Shown one piece after another: positions 1 through 11,817 of a stretch of DNA of 64,000 nucleotides (positions are counted from its first letter, which is position 1; every line of letters starts with the position of its first letter). Below the pieces are notes generated by a model. The model ran no database searches. It worked only from the letters and a program-made list of their open reading frames with translations, and was not told the origin of the DNA. Location of the stretch: positions 39,203,445 through 39,267,444 of the forward strand of contig OX352772.1 in the NCBI GenBank assembly GCA_947095535.1, given 5' to 3'. The DNA is from Poecilobothrus nobilitatus. Lineage: Eukaryota > Arthropoda > Insecta > Diptera > Dolichopodidae. The position numbers were made by a program, and so were the translations under genes.

Positions 1-256
1 AATAAATATTAACATTTTTGTATAGAATTTAAAATAATTGTTTAAAAAATTAATTAACCCATTAATGGATAAATGATTTTTACAATTCAATTTATAATTG
101 TATACATTAATCTAATTATTTGAAAATATGGAAAAAAACTTAACTTTAGTACCTATATTAAAAAGGAAAAATGGAAAAATTACAATATTTGCCTTAAAGT
201 ATGCAATATTTTTAAAAATTTATGTCACCTTAAACAATATTGCAATATCCTATGTA

Positions 257-1020
257 GTTTGCAATAATTTTAAAATTAAAGGATCTAATTCAAGTTTTCT
301 AGCAGTTAAAAACACTGTAAAATACCTAGGTGTCCACTTACAACAAAACCTAAAATATATCAAACATATAAAAATGGCAATCGAAAAGAGGAACAAAGCC
401 TTCCAGACATGCAAAAAGATTTTTTTTAACAAAATAATTAATTCAAGAGTGAAGATTATAGCATACCAAACTTTTATAAAACCAACACTGACATATGACA
501 GCCCGATCTGGTATAACATAAGTGCCAGCCTTATGGAAAAGTTGCGTAAATTTGAAAGAAAGTGCATAAGAGTATGTGTAAACAAGTCACGTAAGCCTGA
601 ATCTGACTACAAGCATTACTACTCTAACAAATACTTGTGCAACGAATCAAACATAAACAGAATCAATAGTTTTATGATAAAACTTATTCGAAATCATTAT
701 GATAGAGCACTAAACACTCCAGACAATGGTTTAATATCACATATATTCTACCACAATGAGGAGTACATTACAAAGACTTTGCTCACAAGCCCCTGCCCCT
801 TATAGCCCCTGAGCATTTCATCTTTCTAGATAAAAATGGCTATATTTAAAACCAGAATCATGTCCCCCTGTTATATCACTATAATAGGCGGACTACATGT
901 AAAGCTATAGAATATAGTCCGGGAAATATTAACAGAGAATATCTAAAATACGACATGTCTATTCCGGATAAAGACAAAGTAATAAAAAGAGAATATTGGT
1001 GGTTAAATAACATATACTAA
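257..1020 (+). pseudogene. LINE reverse transcriptase, C-terminal part, frameshifted
   Basis: This is the 3' end of a non-LTR retrotransposon ORF2, the protein that copies element RNA at the target site. The reading frame from about 257 shows KYLGVHL, the usual block after the catalytic core, then a basic helical region and the pair LTYDSPIW and RKFERKCIRV typical of Jockey/I/CR1-type enzymes. The frame stops with TAG at 803-805. The adjacent frame (codons from 799) continues the same protein: PEHFIFLDKNGYI, a stop at 847-849, then a tail ending REYWWLNNIY and TAA at 1018-1020. So there is one frameshift and one nonsense change. Residues before about 257 look like chance reading. The catalytic FADD box is absent, so this is a 5'-truncated dead copy. 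I am sure of the LINE assignment but not of the clade. Confidence 0.8.
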
Positions 1021-1440
1021 TGTGATGAAAGTTTTTTTTTTATCACATATTAGGTTGTAAATAATAGGCTAAGTTATTTAAGTAGGTTAAGTGGGCTAGG
1101 GTAGATTAAGTTGCTTTTATTTTAAAAATAAGATCAAATATTGATTTTTAAAACCAACATTTTTGCAATAAAAAAAAAAGAAAATATTATTATATAATAT
1201 AATAATTTTTAAAAAAAACCAACATAAAAAATTACAAATTAATTTAAATGTTAGTATAATTAAGATAAAATGCTGTTTTTTCGAAACTTTTTTCTGAGCT
1301 AAGTTAAATTAAGAGTGTAATTAAAAGGTATAAATAAAAAGTTAATAACAAAAAAAAAAAAAATGTAGTTTGCAATATTAATATAAATAAATAAATAAAA
1401 TATTTTGAATTCCTGTTTACAAGTAAGCCAAAATCATAAG
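1021..1440. other. AT-rich stretch after the LINE ORF, probable 3' UTR
   Basis: This stretch has A and T runs and no usable reading frame. The first part is probably the 3' UTR of the LINE ending at 1020, but no clear tail or target duplication marks where the element stops. Confidence 0.4.
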
Positions 1441-1650
1441 AATAGATAATTTTATTATAAAATCAAACCGAAAACACTATGATAGAGCACAAAACACTCT
1501 GGAAAATGGTTTAATATCACATAAGTATACAAGTATTCTACCGCAATGAATAATGCATTGAAAAGACTATGCTCACGGGTTTTATAGCTTCTGAGCATTT
1601 TATCTTTTTAGATAATGGTATATTCAATGGTAGATGATGGTTATATTCAA
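1441..1650 (+). pseudogene. second, more decayed copy of the same LINE 3' end
   Basis: Several blocks repeat the 661-850 region of the LINE upstream: CACTATGATAGAGCAC, AATGGTTTAATATCACATA, then TTCTACC, AGACT and GAGCATTTTATCTTTTTAGAT in the same order. Small insertions and deletions destroy the reading frame. It is either an independent insertion or a local tandem duplication. No tail or target duplication could be seen. Confidence 0.7.
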
Positions 1651-2384
1651 AATTGTAAAAATATTAAAATTGTCTGTTTTTTGTTAGAATTTTCTTAAAA
1701 TTTTTTATACAATTTCTGTTTAATAAACATTCTTGAAAGTTTCTTTAAAATTTCTTTGTCGTCTACAGGAACGAAAATCACAATAAAGTTTTATTGGGTT
1801 AAAATATTTTTAAAAGATATAAGCCCAAATAAAAATAAACGAAAAAAAAAATTAAAAAAGAAAATTAAAATAAAATTGCAGTTTCTTTAATTTGTAATAT
1901 TTGAATTATATGAATAAATTTTCTATTAGCAAATATTTATATAAAATGTTTAGTAACATTAAAATATTTAATTTTCCATCATTAAACTGAATAATAATAA
2001 TATATAGAATATGTAATGTTTTTGAAAGTGTCATCAAGAAAATTTCATGATATTTCCACCAGGATTATTAAAAAAATAAATTTATAAAATGGTTTTATAT
2101 TTCTGTTAATATAAAATTAATTTTGTATATTTAAAGATTTTTTTATTTATTTAAAGTTTATTTAAAAACTGTAACATTTCGTTTAAATGATTTGATCAAT
2201 TTTAAATTAAGGTTTAAAATGAATGCAGTTGAAGGATGTAAAAAAACTATGAACATGCATGCATTTTATATTATTAACAGAATTTTATAAGATAACCTAA
2301 ATTGAAATATTTATAAATTTTGAATGATGAAAAAAACATTTTTTTTTTAATTAAAACTGTCAGAAGCTTTAATTAGAAAAAATG
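1651..2384. other. AT-rich DNA, no feature seen
   Basis: The stretch holds only short A and T runs and ATAATA-type simple sequence. No ORF, tRNA-like box or repeat was recognised. Confidence 0.5.
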
Positions 2385-3600
2385 TGCTTATAAGTTTCAC
2401 TCTGTCCGTCCGTCCGTCCGTCTGTTTACAAAACTTCTACACCGTTAAAGATAGAGAAAAAAAATTTTAACCATAGGTAGGTCTCATAAAAAAAATAATT
2501 TTGTGGAACAACTTTTTCATGTAGCCCCCCCCCATTACGGAGCTACAGCCCCTCAAACTTTGAAAAAGCCCTATTTTTAAATGCATATATCTTATGTTCT
2601 GCTTAAGATTTTTTCAATCTGAAAACGTCATTCGACAGGTATTTCTTTTATCTTTGTAAATTAATATCAAAATTATACAATTTTTTTAAATTTAGTATTT
2701 AAATTTACCGTTATGTGAAAACCAAATTTTGCATGATTTTTCTACTTTCATAACTCCGGCACGCTTCTAGATAGAAGCTTGAAATTTTGAGGCAAGAAAG
2801 AACTTTTAGAATTAGTATAAGTTTGCTCAGAACATTTTTTTTGGACCACCCCCTGTTTATGAGCTATTAGGGCTTAAAAATTGAAAATTTGCTATTTTTA
2901 AACACCTGTAACTTAGGAACCTGTAAACATTTTACTTCTGCAAGATATAAAAATTAAAGCTACAATAATATATTTTTACGTGTGTTAAAGGTTTATTTTA
3001 ATTGTAGAGGGTTCCAAACTTGCAGCTCTTCAAAATTGCGAAAAAGCTCCATTTTCAGATGTATATATCTCGGGCTCTGCGTAATAATTTTGCAATCTAA
3101 AACCGCCAGAAGATCGAAAATTTTATTATCTATATAAAAGTATCAAAATTATGTAATATTTTGTAATTTACTATTTAAATTTACCGTTATGTGAAAACCA
3201 GATTTTGCATGAAATTTCTTTTTTCATAACTCCGGCACTCCTTTAGATAGGAACCTGAAATTTTGAGACAAGAAAGAATTTTTAGAATTAGTATAAGTTT
3301 CCTCAGAAAATTTTTTGGTAACACCCCCTCTTTAAGAGTTATTACGCCTCAAAAATTGAAAATTTGCTATTTTTAGACACCTGTCTAAAAAAAGCCGTAA
3401 GGGCTTTTCTTAGTTATGTAGGATTCCGGACTTACGGCCCCTCAAAATTTCAAAAATGTCCTATTTTCACATTTTTTCTTATTACATGAAATTTTCAAAT
3501 TTTTGTGTAAGTCACACTTCTAAACAGTTTGTATTGAGTTTTGGAAATGTGCGCTTTTAAAAACCATTGGTTTACATTCTACCTTGTTTTATGTCCTTTT
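2385..3600 (+). mobile_element. GTCC-start repeat, family D copy 1 (internally duplicated)
   Basis: This is one of four related copies in the window. It opens with CTGTCCGTCCGTCCGTC at about 2402, then AACTTCTACACCGTTAAAG and GATAGAG, and later TTTACCGTTATGTGAAAACC. It closes near ATTTTGGAAATGTGC and AAACCATTGG at about 3536-3570. The middle is duplicated in tandem with a period near 476 bp: the TTACCGTTATGTGAAAACCA block occurs at 2705 and again at 3181, each followed by an ATAACTCCGGCAC-like and TTAGAATTAGTATAAGTTT block. No protein is encoded. The near-terminal sequence TTGGAAATGTGC is the reverse complement of GCACATTTCCAA at the start of copy 3, which suggests terminal inverted repeats and a non-autonomous DNA transposon. 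The exact ends are uncertain. Confidence 0.65.
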
Positions 3601-5039
3601 TCATTTGGCTAGGAGCATATATCACACAAGATTTCTGTACTGCTTTTGTTTTTTTTACTTTCATCCATGAGTTCATTGGTTTAGTTCCGGTTTTTTGGTT
3701 ATGGGCTTTATCTCTAAGAGTTTTTTGAACTCCCGCATCTTATATACTATCTTGGAGGTTTTACTATTAGTTCGTTTTACTGGTGTTGTTTGGATCTTGT
3801 TTTATTGTATTGAAGAATATCCAACTCTATTTATACTTTCTTTATTACCTTAGTATTGATTCCTCTCCTATAAGTCTCCGTAAATCTTTATTTCTGATGT
3901 TGTTGTGATAGACTATTATATATGTATCTGATGCTTGGATATCGGTTTATTAACATTAAGTAATATTACTTATTTTAAATATTTAAAAATTTGTGATTAA
4001 TTAGTATTCAATAAATTAAAGAAAAAATTTAATTAATTGTCTTTATAAGGTGTTACACACTCTAATTTGTATTCATTTAATGTTTCAATGATTTTTGAAG
4101 AAAGTGTTAAATTGGAATAACATTTTAATTACGCATTAATTAATTAAAAATGAAACAATCAATAATTTAAAAATAAGTAAAAAAAACAAAAAAAAAAAAC
4201 CTTGAAAATAATTTTATATTTGTGAATTCTTTTAACAAAAATATTTTTCAATTTTATTTCTGAATTTTTGAGTTTTTTTTTCTTTTTTTTTCTTTTGTTA
4301 AATAATAAATTGAATATTTAAAACATTTTCTCTAACCTAAGCTTTTTATATAATTTACAAAATTAATTTAAAAAAAAAAAAAAAAATACCAACAATCACC
4401 ATTAATATTTTACAAAGTTAATTTTACTTTCTTTTTTTTTTTTTACATTTTTTTTTTTGCTTTGTTGGTTGTCACTTCGACAAAAAAAATAAAAAAAGTT
4501 TTTTTCTTAATTTAAATGAAAAATGAAAATGATTAAATGAAAATTTAAAAGAAATTTTAAATTCAATTATGAAATTTATGATTTATTTTTAATACCTGAT
4601 CGTGGTTTATGTTTTAATTTCACCAAAATTTTTGCGGTTTTCTCTTGATAAATATGGTTTTTCATATCCATGAAATCAAATTACTAAATTTCTAATCATT
4701 TTAAATGCTTTTTTGATGAAATATTCAATATTTCGATTTAATATTACATCACGATTCTTTTAATATTTAAAATGGATTCAGTATTCATTATTGTGTCACC
4801 GATGATTGGTAGCAAATCAATATTTACTATTTTTGGGTTATAAAATATGAAAGTATTTTAATTCAATCTTATATATCACAAGTGAAATGTATTAAATACA
4901 ATTTCTATTAAATTGCTTTTAATTTTTCAATTTTTTTTTTTGATCCTTGCAGTAAGTATATTTTGATATAAAAGGGTTATTGAGACTTTCCTTGCTTTGT
5001 AATTTTTTTTTTAAAATTTTGTAAAGTCAAATAACGCGT
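3601..5039. other. mostly AT-rich DNA, with a less AT-rich block at about 3600-3920
   Basis: About 3600-3920 is less AT-rich than its surroundings (for example CCTCTCCTATAAGTCTCC) and may be old coding sequence from a decayed element, but no frame gives a recognisable protein on either strand. The rest is A and T tracts. Confidence 0.35.
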
Positions 5040-5525
5040 GAACGTGGGCAAAATCTTGCTGTTTATTGCACACCAACCTAAAGATGAAACCAAAATCATG
5101 TCGAATATTCGCGGCAGTTGTCAAAATTCTTTTCGCCATCTATGTATTCAAATGAAACTGCCCACAATGATGGCGAATATTCGGGGCGGTTTTTATGTTG
5201 GCGGCAAAATTAATATAATTTCTAATTTTACCGTCGCGAATTTTTTTTGACATAAGAATGGAATCAATCAAAATCAATAGATATGAATCAAAATCAATCA
5301 AAATTAGATTAAATAAACAAGTGAAAGTGAGGATTTAAATTTAAAAAAAAATGAAAATCAAAAAAATTTTTTTATTTAAAATTAACCGAATCGAATCGAC
5401 TACTAAATAATTTAAATTTTGGAAACTGAATGATTGCTATGAGCCGCCGTCGTCATTGTGGATCATTGGCGAAATTGGTCAATCGCCGCAAATTGGTCAA
5501 TTCGACATGATTCTGGTTTCATCTT
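5040..5525. repeat. degraded foldback (imperfect inverted repeat)
   Basis: The arms at 5081-5106 and 5500-5525 are 26 bp long and reverse complementary with one mismatch (left arm begins AAGATGAAACCAAAATC). Inside, ACAATGATGGCG at about 5164 has a looser inverted partner near 5445-5460. The block is clearly less AT-rich than its flanks. CGAATATTCG occurs twice, at about 5102 and 5175. An open frame at 5038-5250 runs through the left part but resembles no protein and starts at GTG, so I treat it as chance. The block is probably a worn MITE or foldback element. Confidence 0.5.
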
Positions 5526-7439
5526 AAAATGCAAAAATTTACTCTAAGAAAATCATCGTAATTTTTAAACTGTCAATTTTTATTGTCTAAGTACAATATT
5601 TGATGTTTGACAGGAAGAAATTTTCTAGAGATACTTAAAAGTCTAAAAAAATTTTAGTCTAGGAAAGAACCATTGCAAATATTTTGACAAATTTAATATG
5701 TATTTGTAAAATATAGAATACAAAACACGGCAATAATTTTACGGATTTTTAATCAATTTCATGCGAAATTTTTGAAACTATATGAAAAGTGGTAAAAATT
5801 ATAAAAGCTTTTTCTTGATAAAATTAAATTTTATTTTTTTATTCCCTATAGTAGTCAGGATCAACTTTTTTTCTACTTTTTTTTTTTTTTTTACTTGATT
5901 ATTATTTTCTTAAGCACCTTTTTAATATTCAAAATTAAAGTACAAAATAAATAATGAACAACAACAAAAAAGAAAACAAAAAAATGAAAGAAAATATAAT
6001 TTAACGACGTGATGGAATCCTTTCAATAGACTAAAAATTGTAATTAATACTTTAAGGCATACAACAAAAAAAAAAAAAAAAAACCCCAATAGAACGAACT
6101 AGAAGAAAAAAAAACCGAAAAAGAAAGAAGGAATAAATCGATGCAGATCGATTTAATATCAAGCTACAAAACACAAAACTAAAACAAAAAATAAAAAAAG
6201 AAAACAAAAAATTGGTCCGGTTCACTAACCCTTCATTAATTTTTTCTTTTTATATTCTGAATTAGTTTTCTGTTTCATTTCCTCTTTTTCTTCTTTTGTG
6301 TTTCATTTTCATTCTGTTTCCATGTCTCAATTTTTATTGTTTTGTTTTTGTATATGTTTATTATCATCAATGAATAAATAAGTTTTTATTTTGAAATTTA
6401 TGCTTGGTTTCTTTTCTTTCTTTTTCTCTCTCTCTTTCTTGTATACTCAGATTATATTTTGATATTTGCATTAAATTTTTCCTGACGTATATTTAATTCC
6501 TAAATCATTAAGAGAAACAGAATGAATAATATATAAATATTATAATATCGAGAAGAGAAGAAATAAAAGTTAAGATAATTCTTCTTGTCCTTTCTATAAT
6601 TAATTAATTTTAATTTCTTGTATTTTTATTTCCTGTCTAAAATTTTAGCTATAATCATTTATCATGATGTATTGCAGAGTTTCTATTCTATTGCTTTTTT
6701 TTCTTCCTTACAAAAATTTTAATTTTAATTTCTTTTTATAATGTTTTTTTTTTTTTTTTGTCTCAGAATAACGTAAATTAAAATATACTGGCTATTTAAA
6801 TGTTTAAAATGATTTTGAATGTACCGAGTATTTTTTTATTAAAATGTTAAAAAAATTTTTAGAATTTGATCAACTGTACTGTAAGATAGTGATGATAATT
6901 ATTAAATTCTATCAACTTGATTAAACAAATATTTATTTTATTTTGGAGGAAATGAATATGTTGTTATTTCCAACTTTCGTTTCAATTTTTTTGCCAATTC
7001 ATTTTTATTATATAAAGTCTTGATTGTTAGACATTCTTTGCTTTTAGATTTTAACTTGTTTTCTGCATTTATTATTAAGATGCTTTCATTAAAGTTTGGA
7101 AAATATGATTTATTAGAGAATATAATATTTTTAGAACTTTTCATGTTTTCCCTTTATCTTCCATTGCCTTTTTTTTAAGGAATTTAAAGAATTTAGAAAT
7201 CTACGCTTCATTTTGATCTTAAATTTTTGATTCTTAAACTGTTTTCATTGAGTAAATTGGACTAAAATAAGGACTAAAATAAGGAAAACGTTGAAGTCGA
7301 ATTTTAATTAAAGTTAACTCAAAGTTATGTTTTATATACTTTTATAGATTATATTTTTAAACTCATATACATTTTTTTTTTTGGAATTCTTTTTAGTGAT
7401 TTAAGTATTTATTTATTTAAATTTGTGTAAAATATTACA
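5526..7439. other. AT-rich DNA with homopolymer tracts
   Basis: The stretch holds long A runs (about 6066-6083) and T runs (about 5877-5892 and 6746-6760), plus a short CT-rich patch near 6420-6440. No gene or repeat was recognised. Confidence 0.5.
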
Positions 7440-7640
7440 CAAATTATTTTATTAGTATAGTCCTCTGCTATACTTATTCAATTACGATTTATTTAGTAGC
7501 TTATTTTATTTGATTCATATTAGTATTACAAATCATATTAGTATTACATCACCAAAAAATATCATCGGCTGCTACAAAAACCATTAATGGTTGAATACTA
7601 TTATTAATTTACACAGTAATAGCAAGTATGATTTTTTCTT
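7440..7640 (-). mobile_element. decayed SINE-A tail
   Basis: ATCATCGGCTGCTACAAAAA at about 7560, followed by CCATTAATGG and a run of ATACTATTATTAATTTA, matches the minus-strand tail of the SINE at 27553-27820 (ACCATCGGCTACCAAGGCC, then ATACTATTATTAAATTA). The copy is old, with gaps. Its 3' end lies near 7500. Confidence 0.5.
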
Positions 7641-7668
7641 AATTAATAAAACTCAATAAAACTCAAGC

Positions 7669-7982
7669 CCTCGGGCTTAGAAGGATCTTGGTGGCCAAGT
7701 GGTTTAGCACATGGCTCATTAACAACATGAGGGAACGCGAGTTCAAATCTAAGCACAGGTAGCAATGCTTAGATTTGAACTTAATTATCTGTTATTTTAA
7801 ATATAATTTACTCCTATAATCGCGTTCCCTCATGTTGTTAATGAGCCATGTGCTAAACCGCTTGGCCACCAAGATCCTTCTAAGCCCGAGGGCTTGAGTG
7901 GCATCTTTAATCTTACAATAAATACAATAAAAAAAAATGCATAATTATAGGAGTAAATTATATTTAAAATAACAGATAATTT
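7669..7982. repeat. nested inverted repeats built on a tRNA-like SINE head
   Basis: A tRNA-like head on the plus strand (about 7684-7762) has an A box TGGCCAAGTGG and a B-box-like GAGTTCAAATC. The first part, 7669-7741, returns in reverse complement at about 7821-7900 with very few changes. AGTTCAAATCTAAGCA returns inverted within 30 bp (about 7740-7755 against 7767-7782). A third pair joins about 7783-7820 to 7943-7982 (AATTATCTGTTATTTTAAAT and its complement). The order is therefore arm 1, arm 2, arm 2', arm 3, arm 1', spacer, arm 3'. This looks like inverted duplication of a SINE, perhaps by template switching during replication or insertion. Confidence 0.75.
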
Positions 7983-7985
7983 TAC

Positions 7986-8905
7986 ATTCAAAGAAAAAAT
8001 TAAAAAAAATACTGTTATTGTAATAACGTTGAAGAAATCGTCTTTTTTTTTTTTTTTTTTATTTCGAAAATTAATCAAATTTCTAAAATTCAACTAATGG
8101 GGAAGAAAATGGAATGTTGGATCAGAAATGGTTCATTGGCATCACAAGATGATATTTTTAAATAATAAATTTCAATTTTGAGCTGATGCAGACATAATAT
8201 TATATAATATTTAAATAACGTTCAATTTAAAATTTAATTTGAATAATTAAAAAAAAAAATAATAATGTATTTATAAAAAATTTCAAATAAAAAGAAATTT
8301 TAATTGCGTCTTATTAAATTTATTTTTTTAAATAAAATGGAAAATGTTTTCATAATAATAATATTGATAACTTCGAAATTTTTCATTTAAATTATTTTTA
8401 TGTTGCAATTATTCTTAATTTTTATTTAAGAAAAAAACAAGCATATTTTAAAGTATTTAAACAAACATAATAATACTATAGATAAGGTGTAAAAACAAAA
8501 TTGAACAGAAGGATTTGATAAAAAGGGACGATAGATGGGAGGATATAATGATAGGTAGAGAAATCCTACCAATCATATACAACTAAGGAACCCAGTGTAT
8601 ATCATTACTGAAGGACATATGGAGGCATAACACGTATGTATGTACAAAATAATTAAGAAAAATTTCAAAATCAGCATTTCAATCATTTGTTTAATGGGGA
8701 TTACAAAAATAAAATAATTAGAAGAGATTTTAGTTGGTTTCAAAATCAGGATTTTTCATTTTTCCAAAATATATATAAATAAGTACATACGAGATTTTAA
8801 ATTAAATTTTAGAGTTTTTGTAACCAACTCAGTAATCAGCGTTATATACCTTTTACAAAATATGTATACTTAATGTCCCCCCTATATATAAACTTATATA
8901 TAAAC
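7986..8905. other. AT-rich DNA, no feature seen
   Basis: The stretch has a T run at about 8043-8060 and simple AT sequence. Part of it (8500-8640) is less AT-rich but carries no recognisable frame or repeat. Confidence 0.5.
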
Positions 8906-8961
8906 TTTTCAAATAACATACATAAGTACAAACTTATGTACTTATGTATGTTATTTGAAAA
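8906..8961. repeat. perfect 24-bp hairpin
   Basis: The left arm 8906-8929 and right arm 8938-8961 are exact reverse complements, separated by an 8-base loop (AAACTTAT). The arms read TTTTCAAATAACATACATAA and onward. It is probably the core of a small MITE or a recent inverted duplication. A microRNA-type hairpin cannot be excluded from sequence alone. Confidence 0.85.
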
Positions 8962-9018
8962 TTTGTCAAACGGATGTTTTGCAATGTGAGTTTAGATGAA
9001 CTGCGCTATACTTACCTC

Positions 9019-9041
9019 ATATATATATATATATATATATA
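9019..9041. repeat. (AT)n microsatellite
   Basis: An uninterrupted AT dinucleotide run of about 23 bp. Confidence 0.95.
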
Positions 9042-11817
9042 ACCAAGGAAGGCAGCAATTACATGTATATACATAAATCTTTAATAGATACTTAGGATAT
9101 ACATAATAACAATAAATAACTCAGCTAAATGGAGTTTTTAACCATTTATCATTGTACTTGTACCACATTTCTTTTAACTGACCCGAGAAATGGTGAATCA
9201 ATCTATTTAGAAAATTTTTCAAACTGTCAAATTATTTTCTTAAATTAATTTTTAAACCACTATTAATAAATTATTTAAGTATTTATGTAACTTTAAAATT
9301 AAATTCAAAATTAAATAATAGAATTTTATTTTTTTTTGGTTTAGAAAAAACAAATTTTAGACGACATCCAGGTATATTTTTTTTTTTTTGTTTTATTTAA
9401 GAAATTTTCTTTCGTTATTTTATTTTAAATTAGAATATTTCTTCCTTATTTTTAATTTTGAAATTTTTTTCAGGATAAAAAAACCACAAAAATTTCAGTG
9501 TTATAAAAGTTTAATTTTTCATTTCTGCGTTAGCATTTGAATTGGAACAGTATTTTGCCTATTTTTTTCATTGAAATTTTCTTAAATTTTTTTTATATTT
9601 TTCATTTCAAAAAAAAAAAAAAAATTTTTTTTTTCTGAACTATGAAACTGTGGTATATTTTTAAAAACAAGCTTTCAATCATTCTCACCACAAAAATTTA
9701 AAATAAAAGGAAAAAAAAAAAATAAACAGAAAAAAAAATTAAAAAAAATATAATAACAACGGAAAGGAAATTTTATTTAACAGTTATTATTTTTGTCCGT
9801 TATAGAATTTTTTTTATTTTATTTATTTTTTTTTTTTTTTGTTATTATAAATATGTTACCACAATTTTTTTTTTTTCCTCATGTTAGAAAGTTAAAAAAG
9901 TTTTAAAATTAAACTAACTAAGCAAACAAAAAAACAACAAAACAAAAAAAAATTACAATAAAATAAAAAGTAACGGTTGTTTTATAGAAACCATTTTAAA
10001 TTAAAATAAAATTAACAGTTACGTAAAACATGTATAAGTATACCTATTTATAAATATGCGTTATATGTATATAACAGTAATAATTAAATATGGCCGACTG
10101 GGAAATATATTTTTAAATTGTTTAAGGATCTTTAAATAACTATTTTTGGTTTTTAGCAAATATTTGTGACATTTAAAATATTTTTTCTAAAATAATTTTT
10201 AATATAAATTTTTGTTTTATATTTATGTTGAATTCTATTAAGGTTTTATACGTGTTGTGAATACTTTATTAACATATCTTTAATTTATTTGTTACGAATG
10301 TTAATAAAATGCAAAATATATAATGGATATACGATACGACAATTAGTAATGAATATGACGTTTTCCAAACAATAAACTAAGAAAAGTAGAATATATTATA
10401 TATTATATTCTTGATCCTTTAATGCCTGTAGAGTAGGGTAGAGTAGAGTAGTGTAGGGTTCATTAATGATTTGCATTTTGTTCAATTTGGTTTGTTCTTA
10501 TTTTTGTTAATAGAGTACTTCGCCATGTTTTTTTTCTGTCTACCCGGTTTATTGCTTTCTTTGTGGTATGTGGATTCTATTTGAAATATAGCTTGGCAAT
10601 ATTGTTGTTCGATTTCCTTTCCTCAAAGTAAATGTCGGATCTTTTGTCATTTTAATTTTTGAATCTTGTATTCAACCCTCTCCCGCTACAGTTTTTTATC
10701 ACAATTTTGTCACTATAACATTTGCAAATTAACTGAACAAGTACAATAGTCAAGAAAAATTATTGTTACTGGTAACATTTATTAAATTTAAATCGTTCAT
10801 ATATCTTAAGAAAATTTTCATATCCTCAAAACCGATTAAAATTTGTCACTTTTTTATATTTTCTTTTTTTCACTACTATAATGTTTTTTGTAAAATAATG
10901 CAGGACATTCAAATAGGAAATCATAAAGGCTAAACAAAGGAAGAGAGAGAAAAAAAAAACTTTAATTGTTTTATAGGACAAAAAGGAATAAACAGTTAAT
11001 AGGCAAACAAAAAAAAAGGGTTAATTTTTGTTATTTCTGTTCCATTCAAAACAAATCATTTCATATATCCTGAAAATTAAACAAAAATTTTCTTTTATTT
11101 TAAAGTCTTAGTAATGAAAAATAAAGTTTTAAATTTTATTTTTTGATAGAATTAAGTTTATGGTTACTTATCGTTAATTATAAGAGTATATTTGGCATTT
11201 ATTTTTGAACATAATTTGTATAAAAACAGTAGGTAAATGTAGTAAATCTACTGCATACAGAATTTAAGAAAAAAAATTATGTAAATTTTTTATGAATTTT
11301 TTAACTTATTTAAAATTAATTTTCATTAATAATTTAAATTTTCATATTATGTCATCATTAATAGTTATTATTGAAATTAAAAAAAAAAAAAAAAAAAGCA
11401 TGCCTGAAAACTTTTTTAATAAAATTTTAAAGTTTTTCCCCTATAGGCATAAGAAAAATCTATACAATTTAAAAAAGTCTTAGTGTCTCTATTGAGACTA
11501 GGTCATTGAAGTTAAAATGTGGGTCAAATGAATATTAAACCAAATATAAAATATTAAAAGATTTTATAGGATAAAAGATTTTGTTTTTTTTTTTTTGATT
11601 TTTTGGATTCTCAAAGACAAAATATAAGAAAAAGGGTTATTTGTTTTATATAAATTATACTTTGGACAATATTCTTTCTTTATTTAAATTTTTCATTCTG
11701 ATTCAGTAAAAGTCTGATCCAAAGATTTATTTATACGTACCTATATTATATAGTTTTATTCACAAAAAAATTAATATTAAAATATTAAAAACTTTTTTTG
11801 TAAGATTAAATACTTTT
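9042..11817. other. AT-rich DNA with many homopolymers
   Basis: Several A or T tracts of 12 bases or more occur (for example 9609-9625 and 9827-9840). A short GTAGA/GTAGG pentamer stretch lies at about 10428-10459. Open frames here, such as 11292-11483, are low-complexity readings. No gene was recognised. Confidence 0.5.
10428..10459. repeat. short GTAGAGTAGG pentamer repeat
   Basis: About six imperfect copies of GTAGA or GTAGG in tandem. Confidence 0.7.

Noticed and set aside
250..585. Minus-strand open frame of 111 codons
   Set aside because: It lies opposite the reverse-transcriptase remnant and has no independent signal.
5038..5250. Open frame of 70 codons in the less AT-rich island
   Set aside because: It starts at GTG, resembles no protein and overlaps inverted repeats.
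7830..8093. Minus-strand open frame of 87 codons
   Set aside because: Half is poly-Lys and hydrophobic AT-rich reading and the rest is the tRNA-like SINE head.
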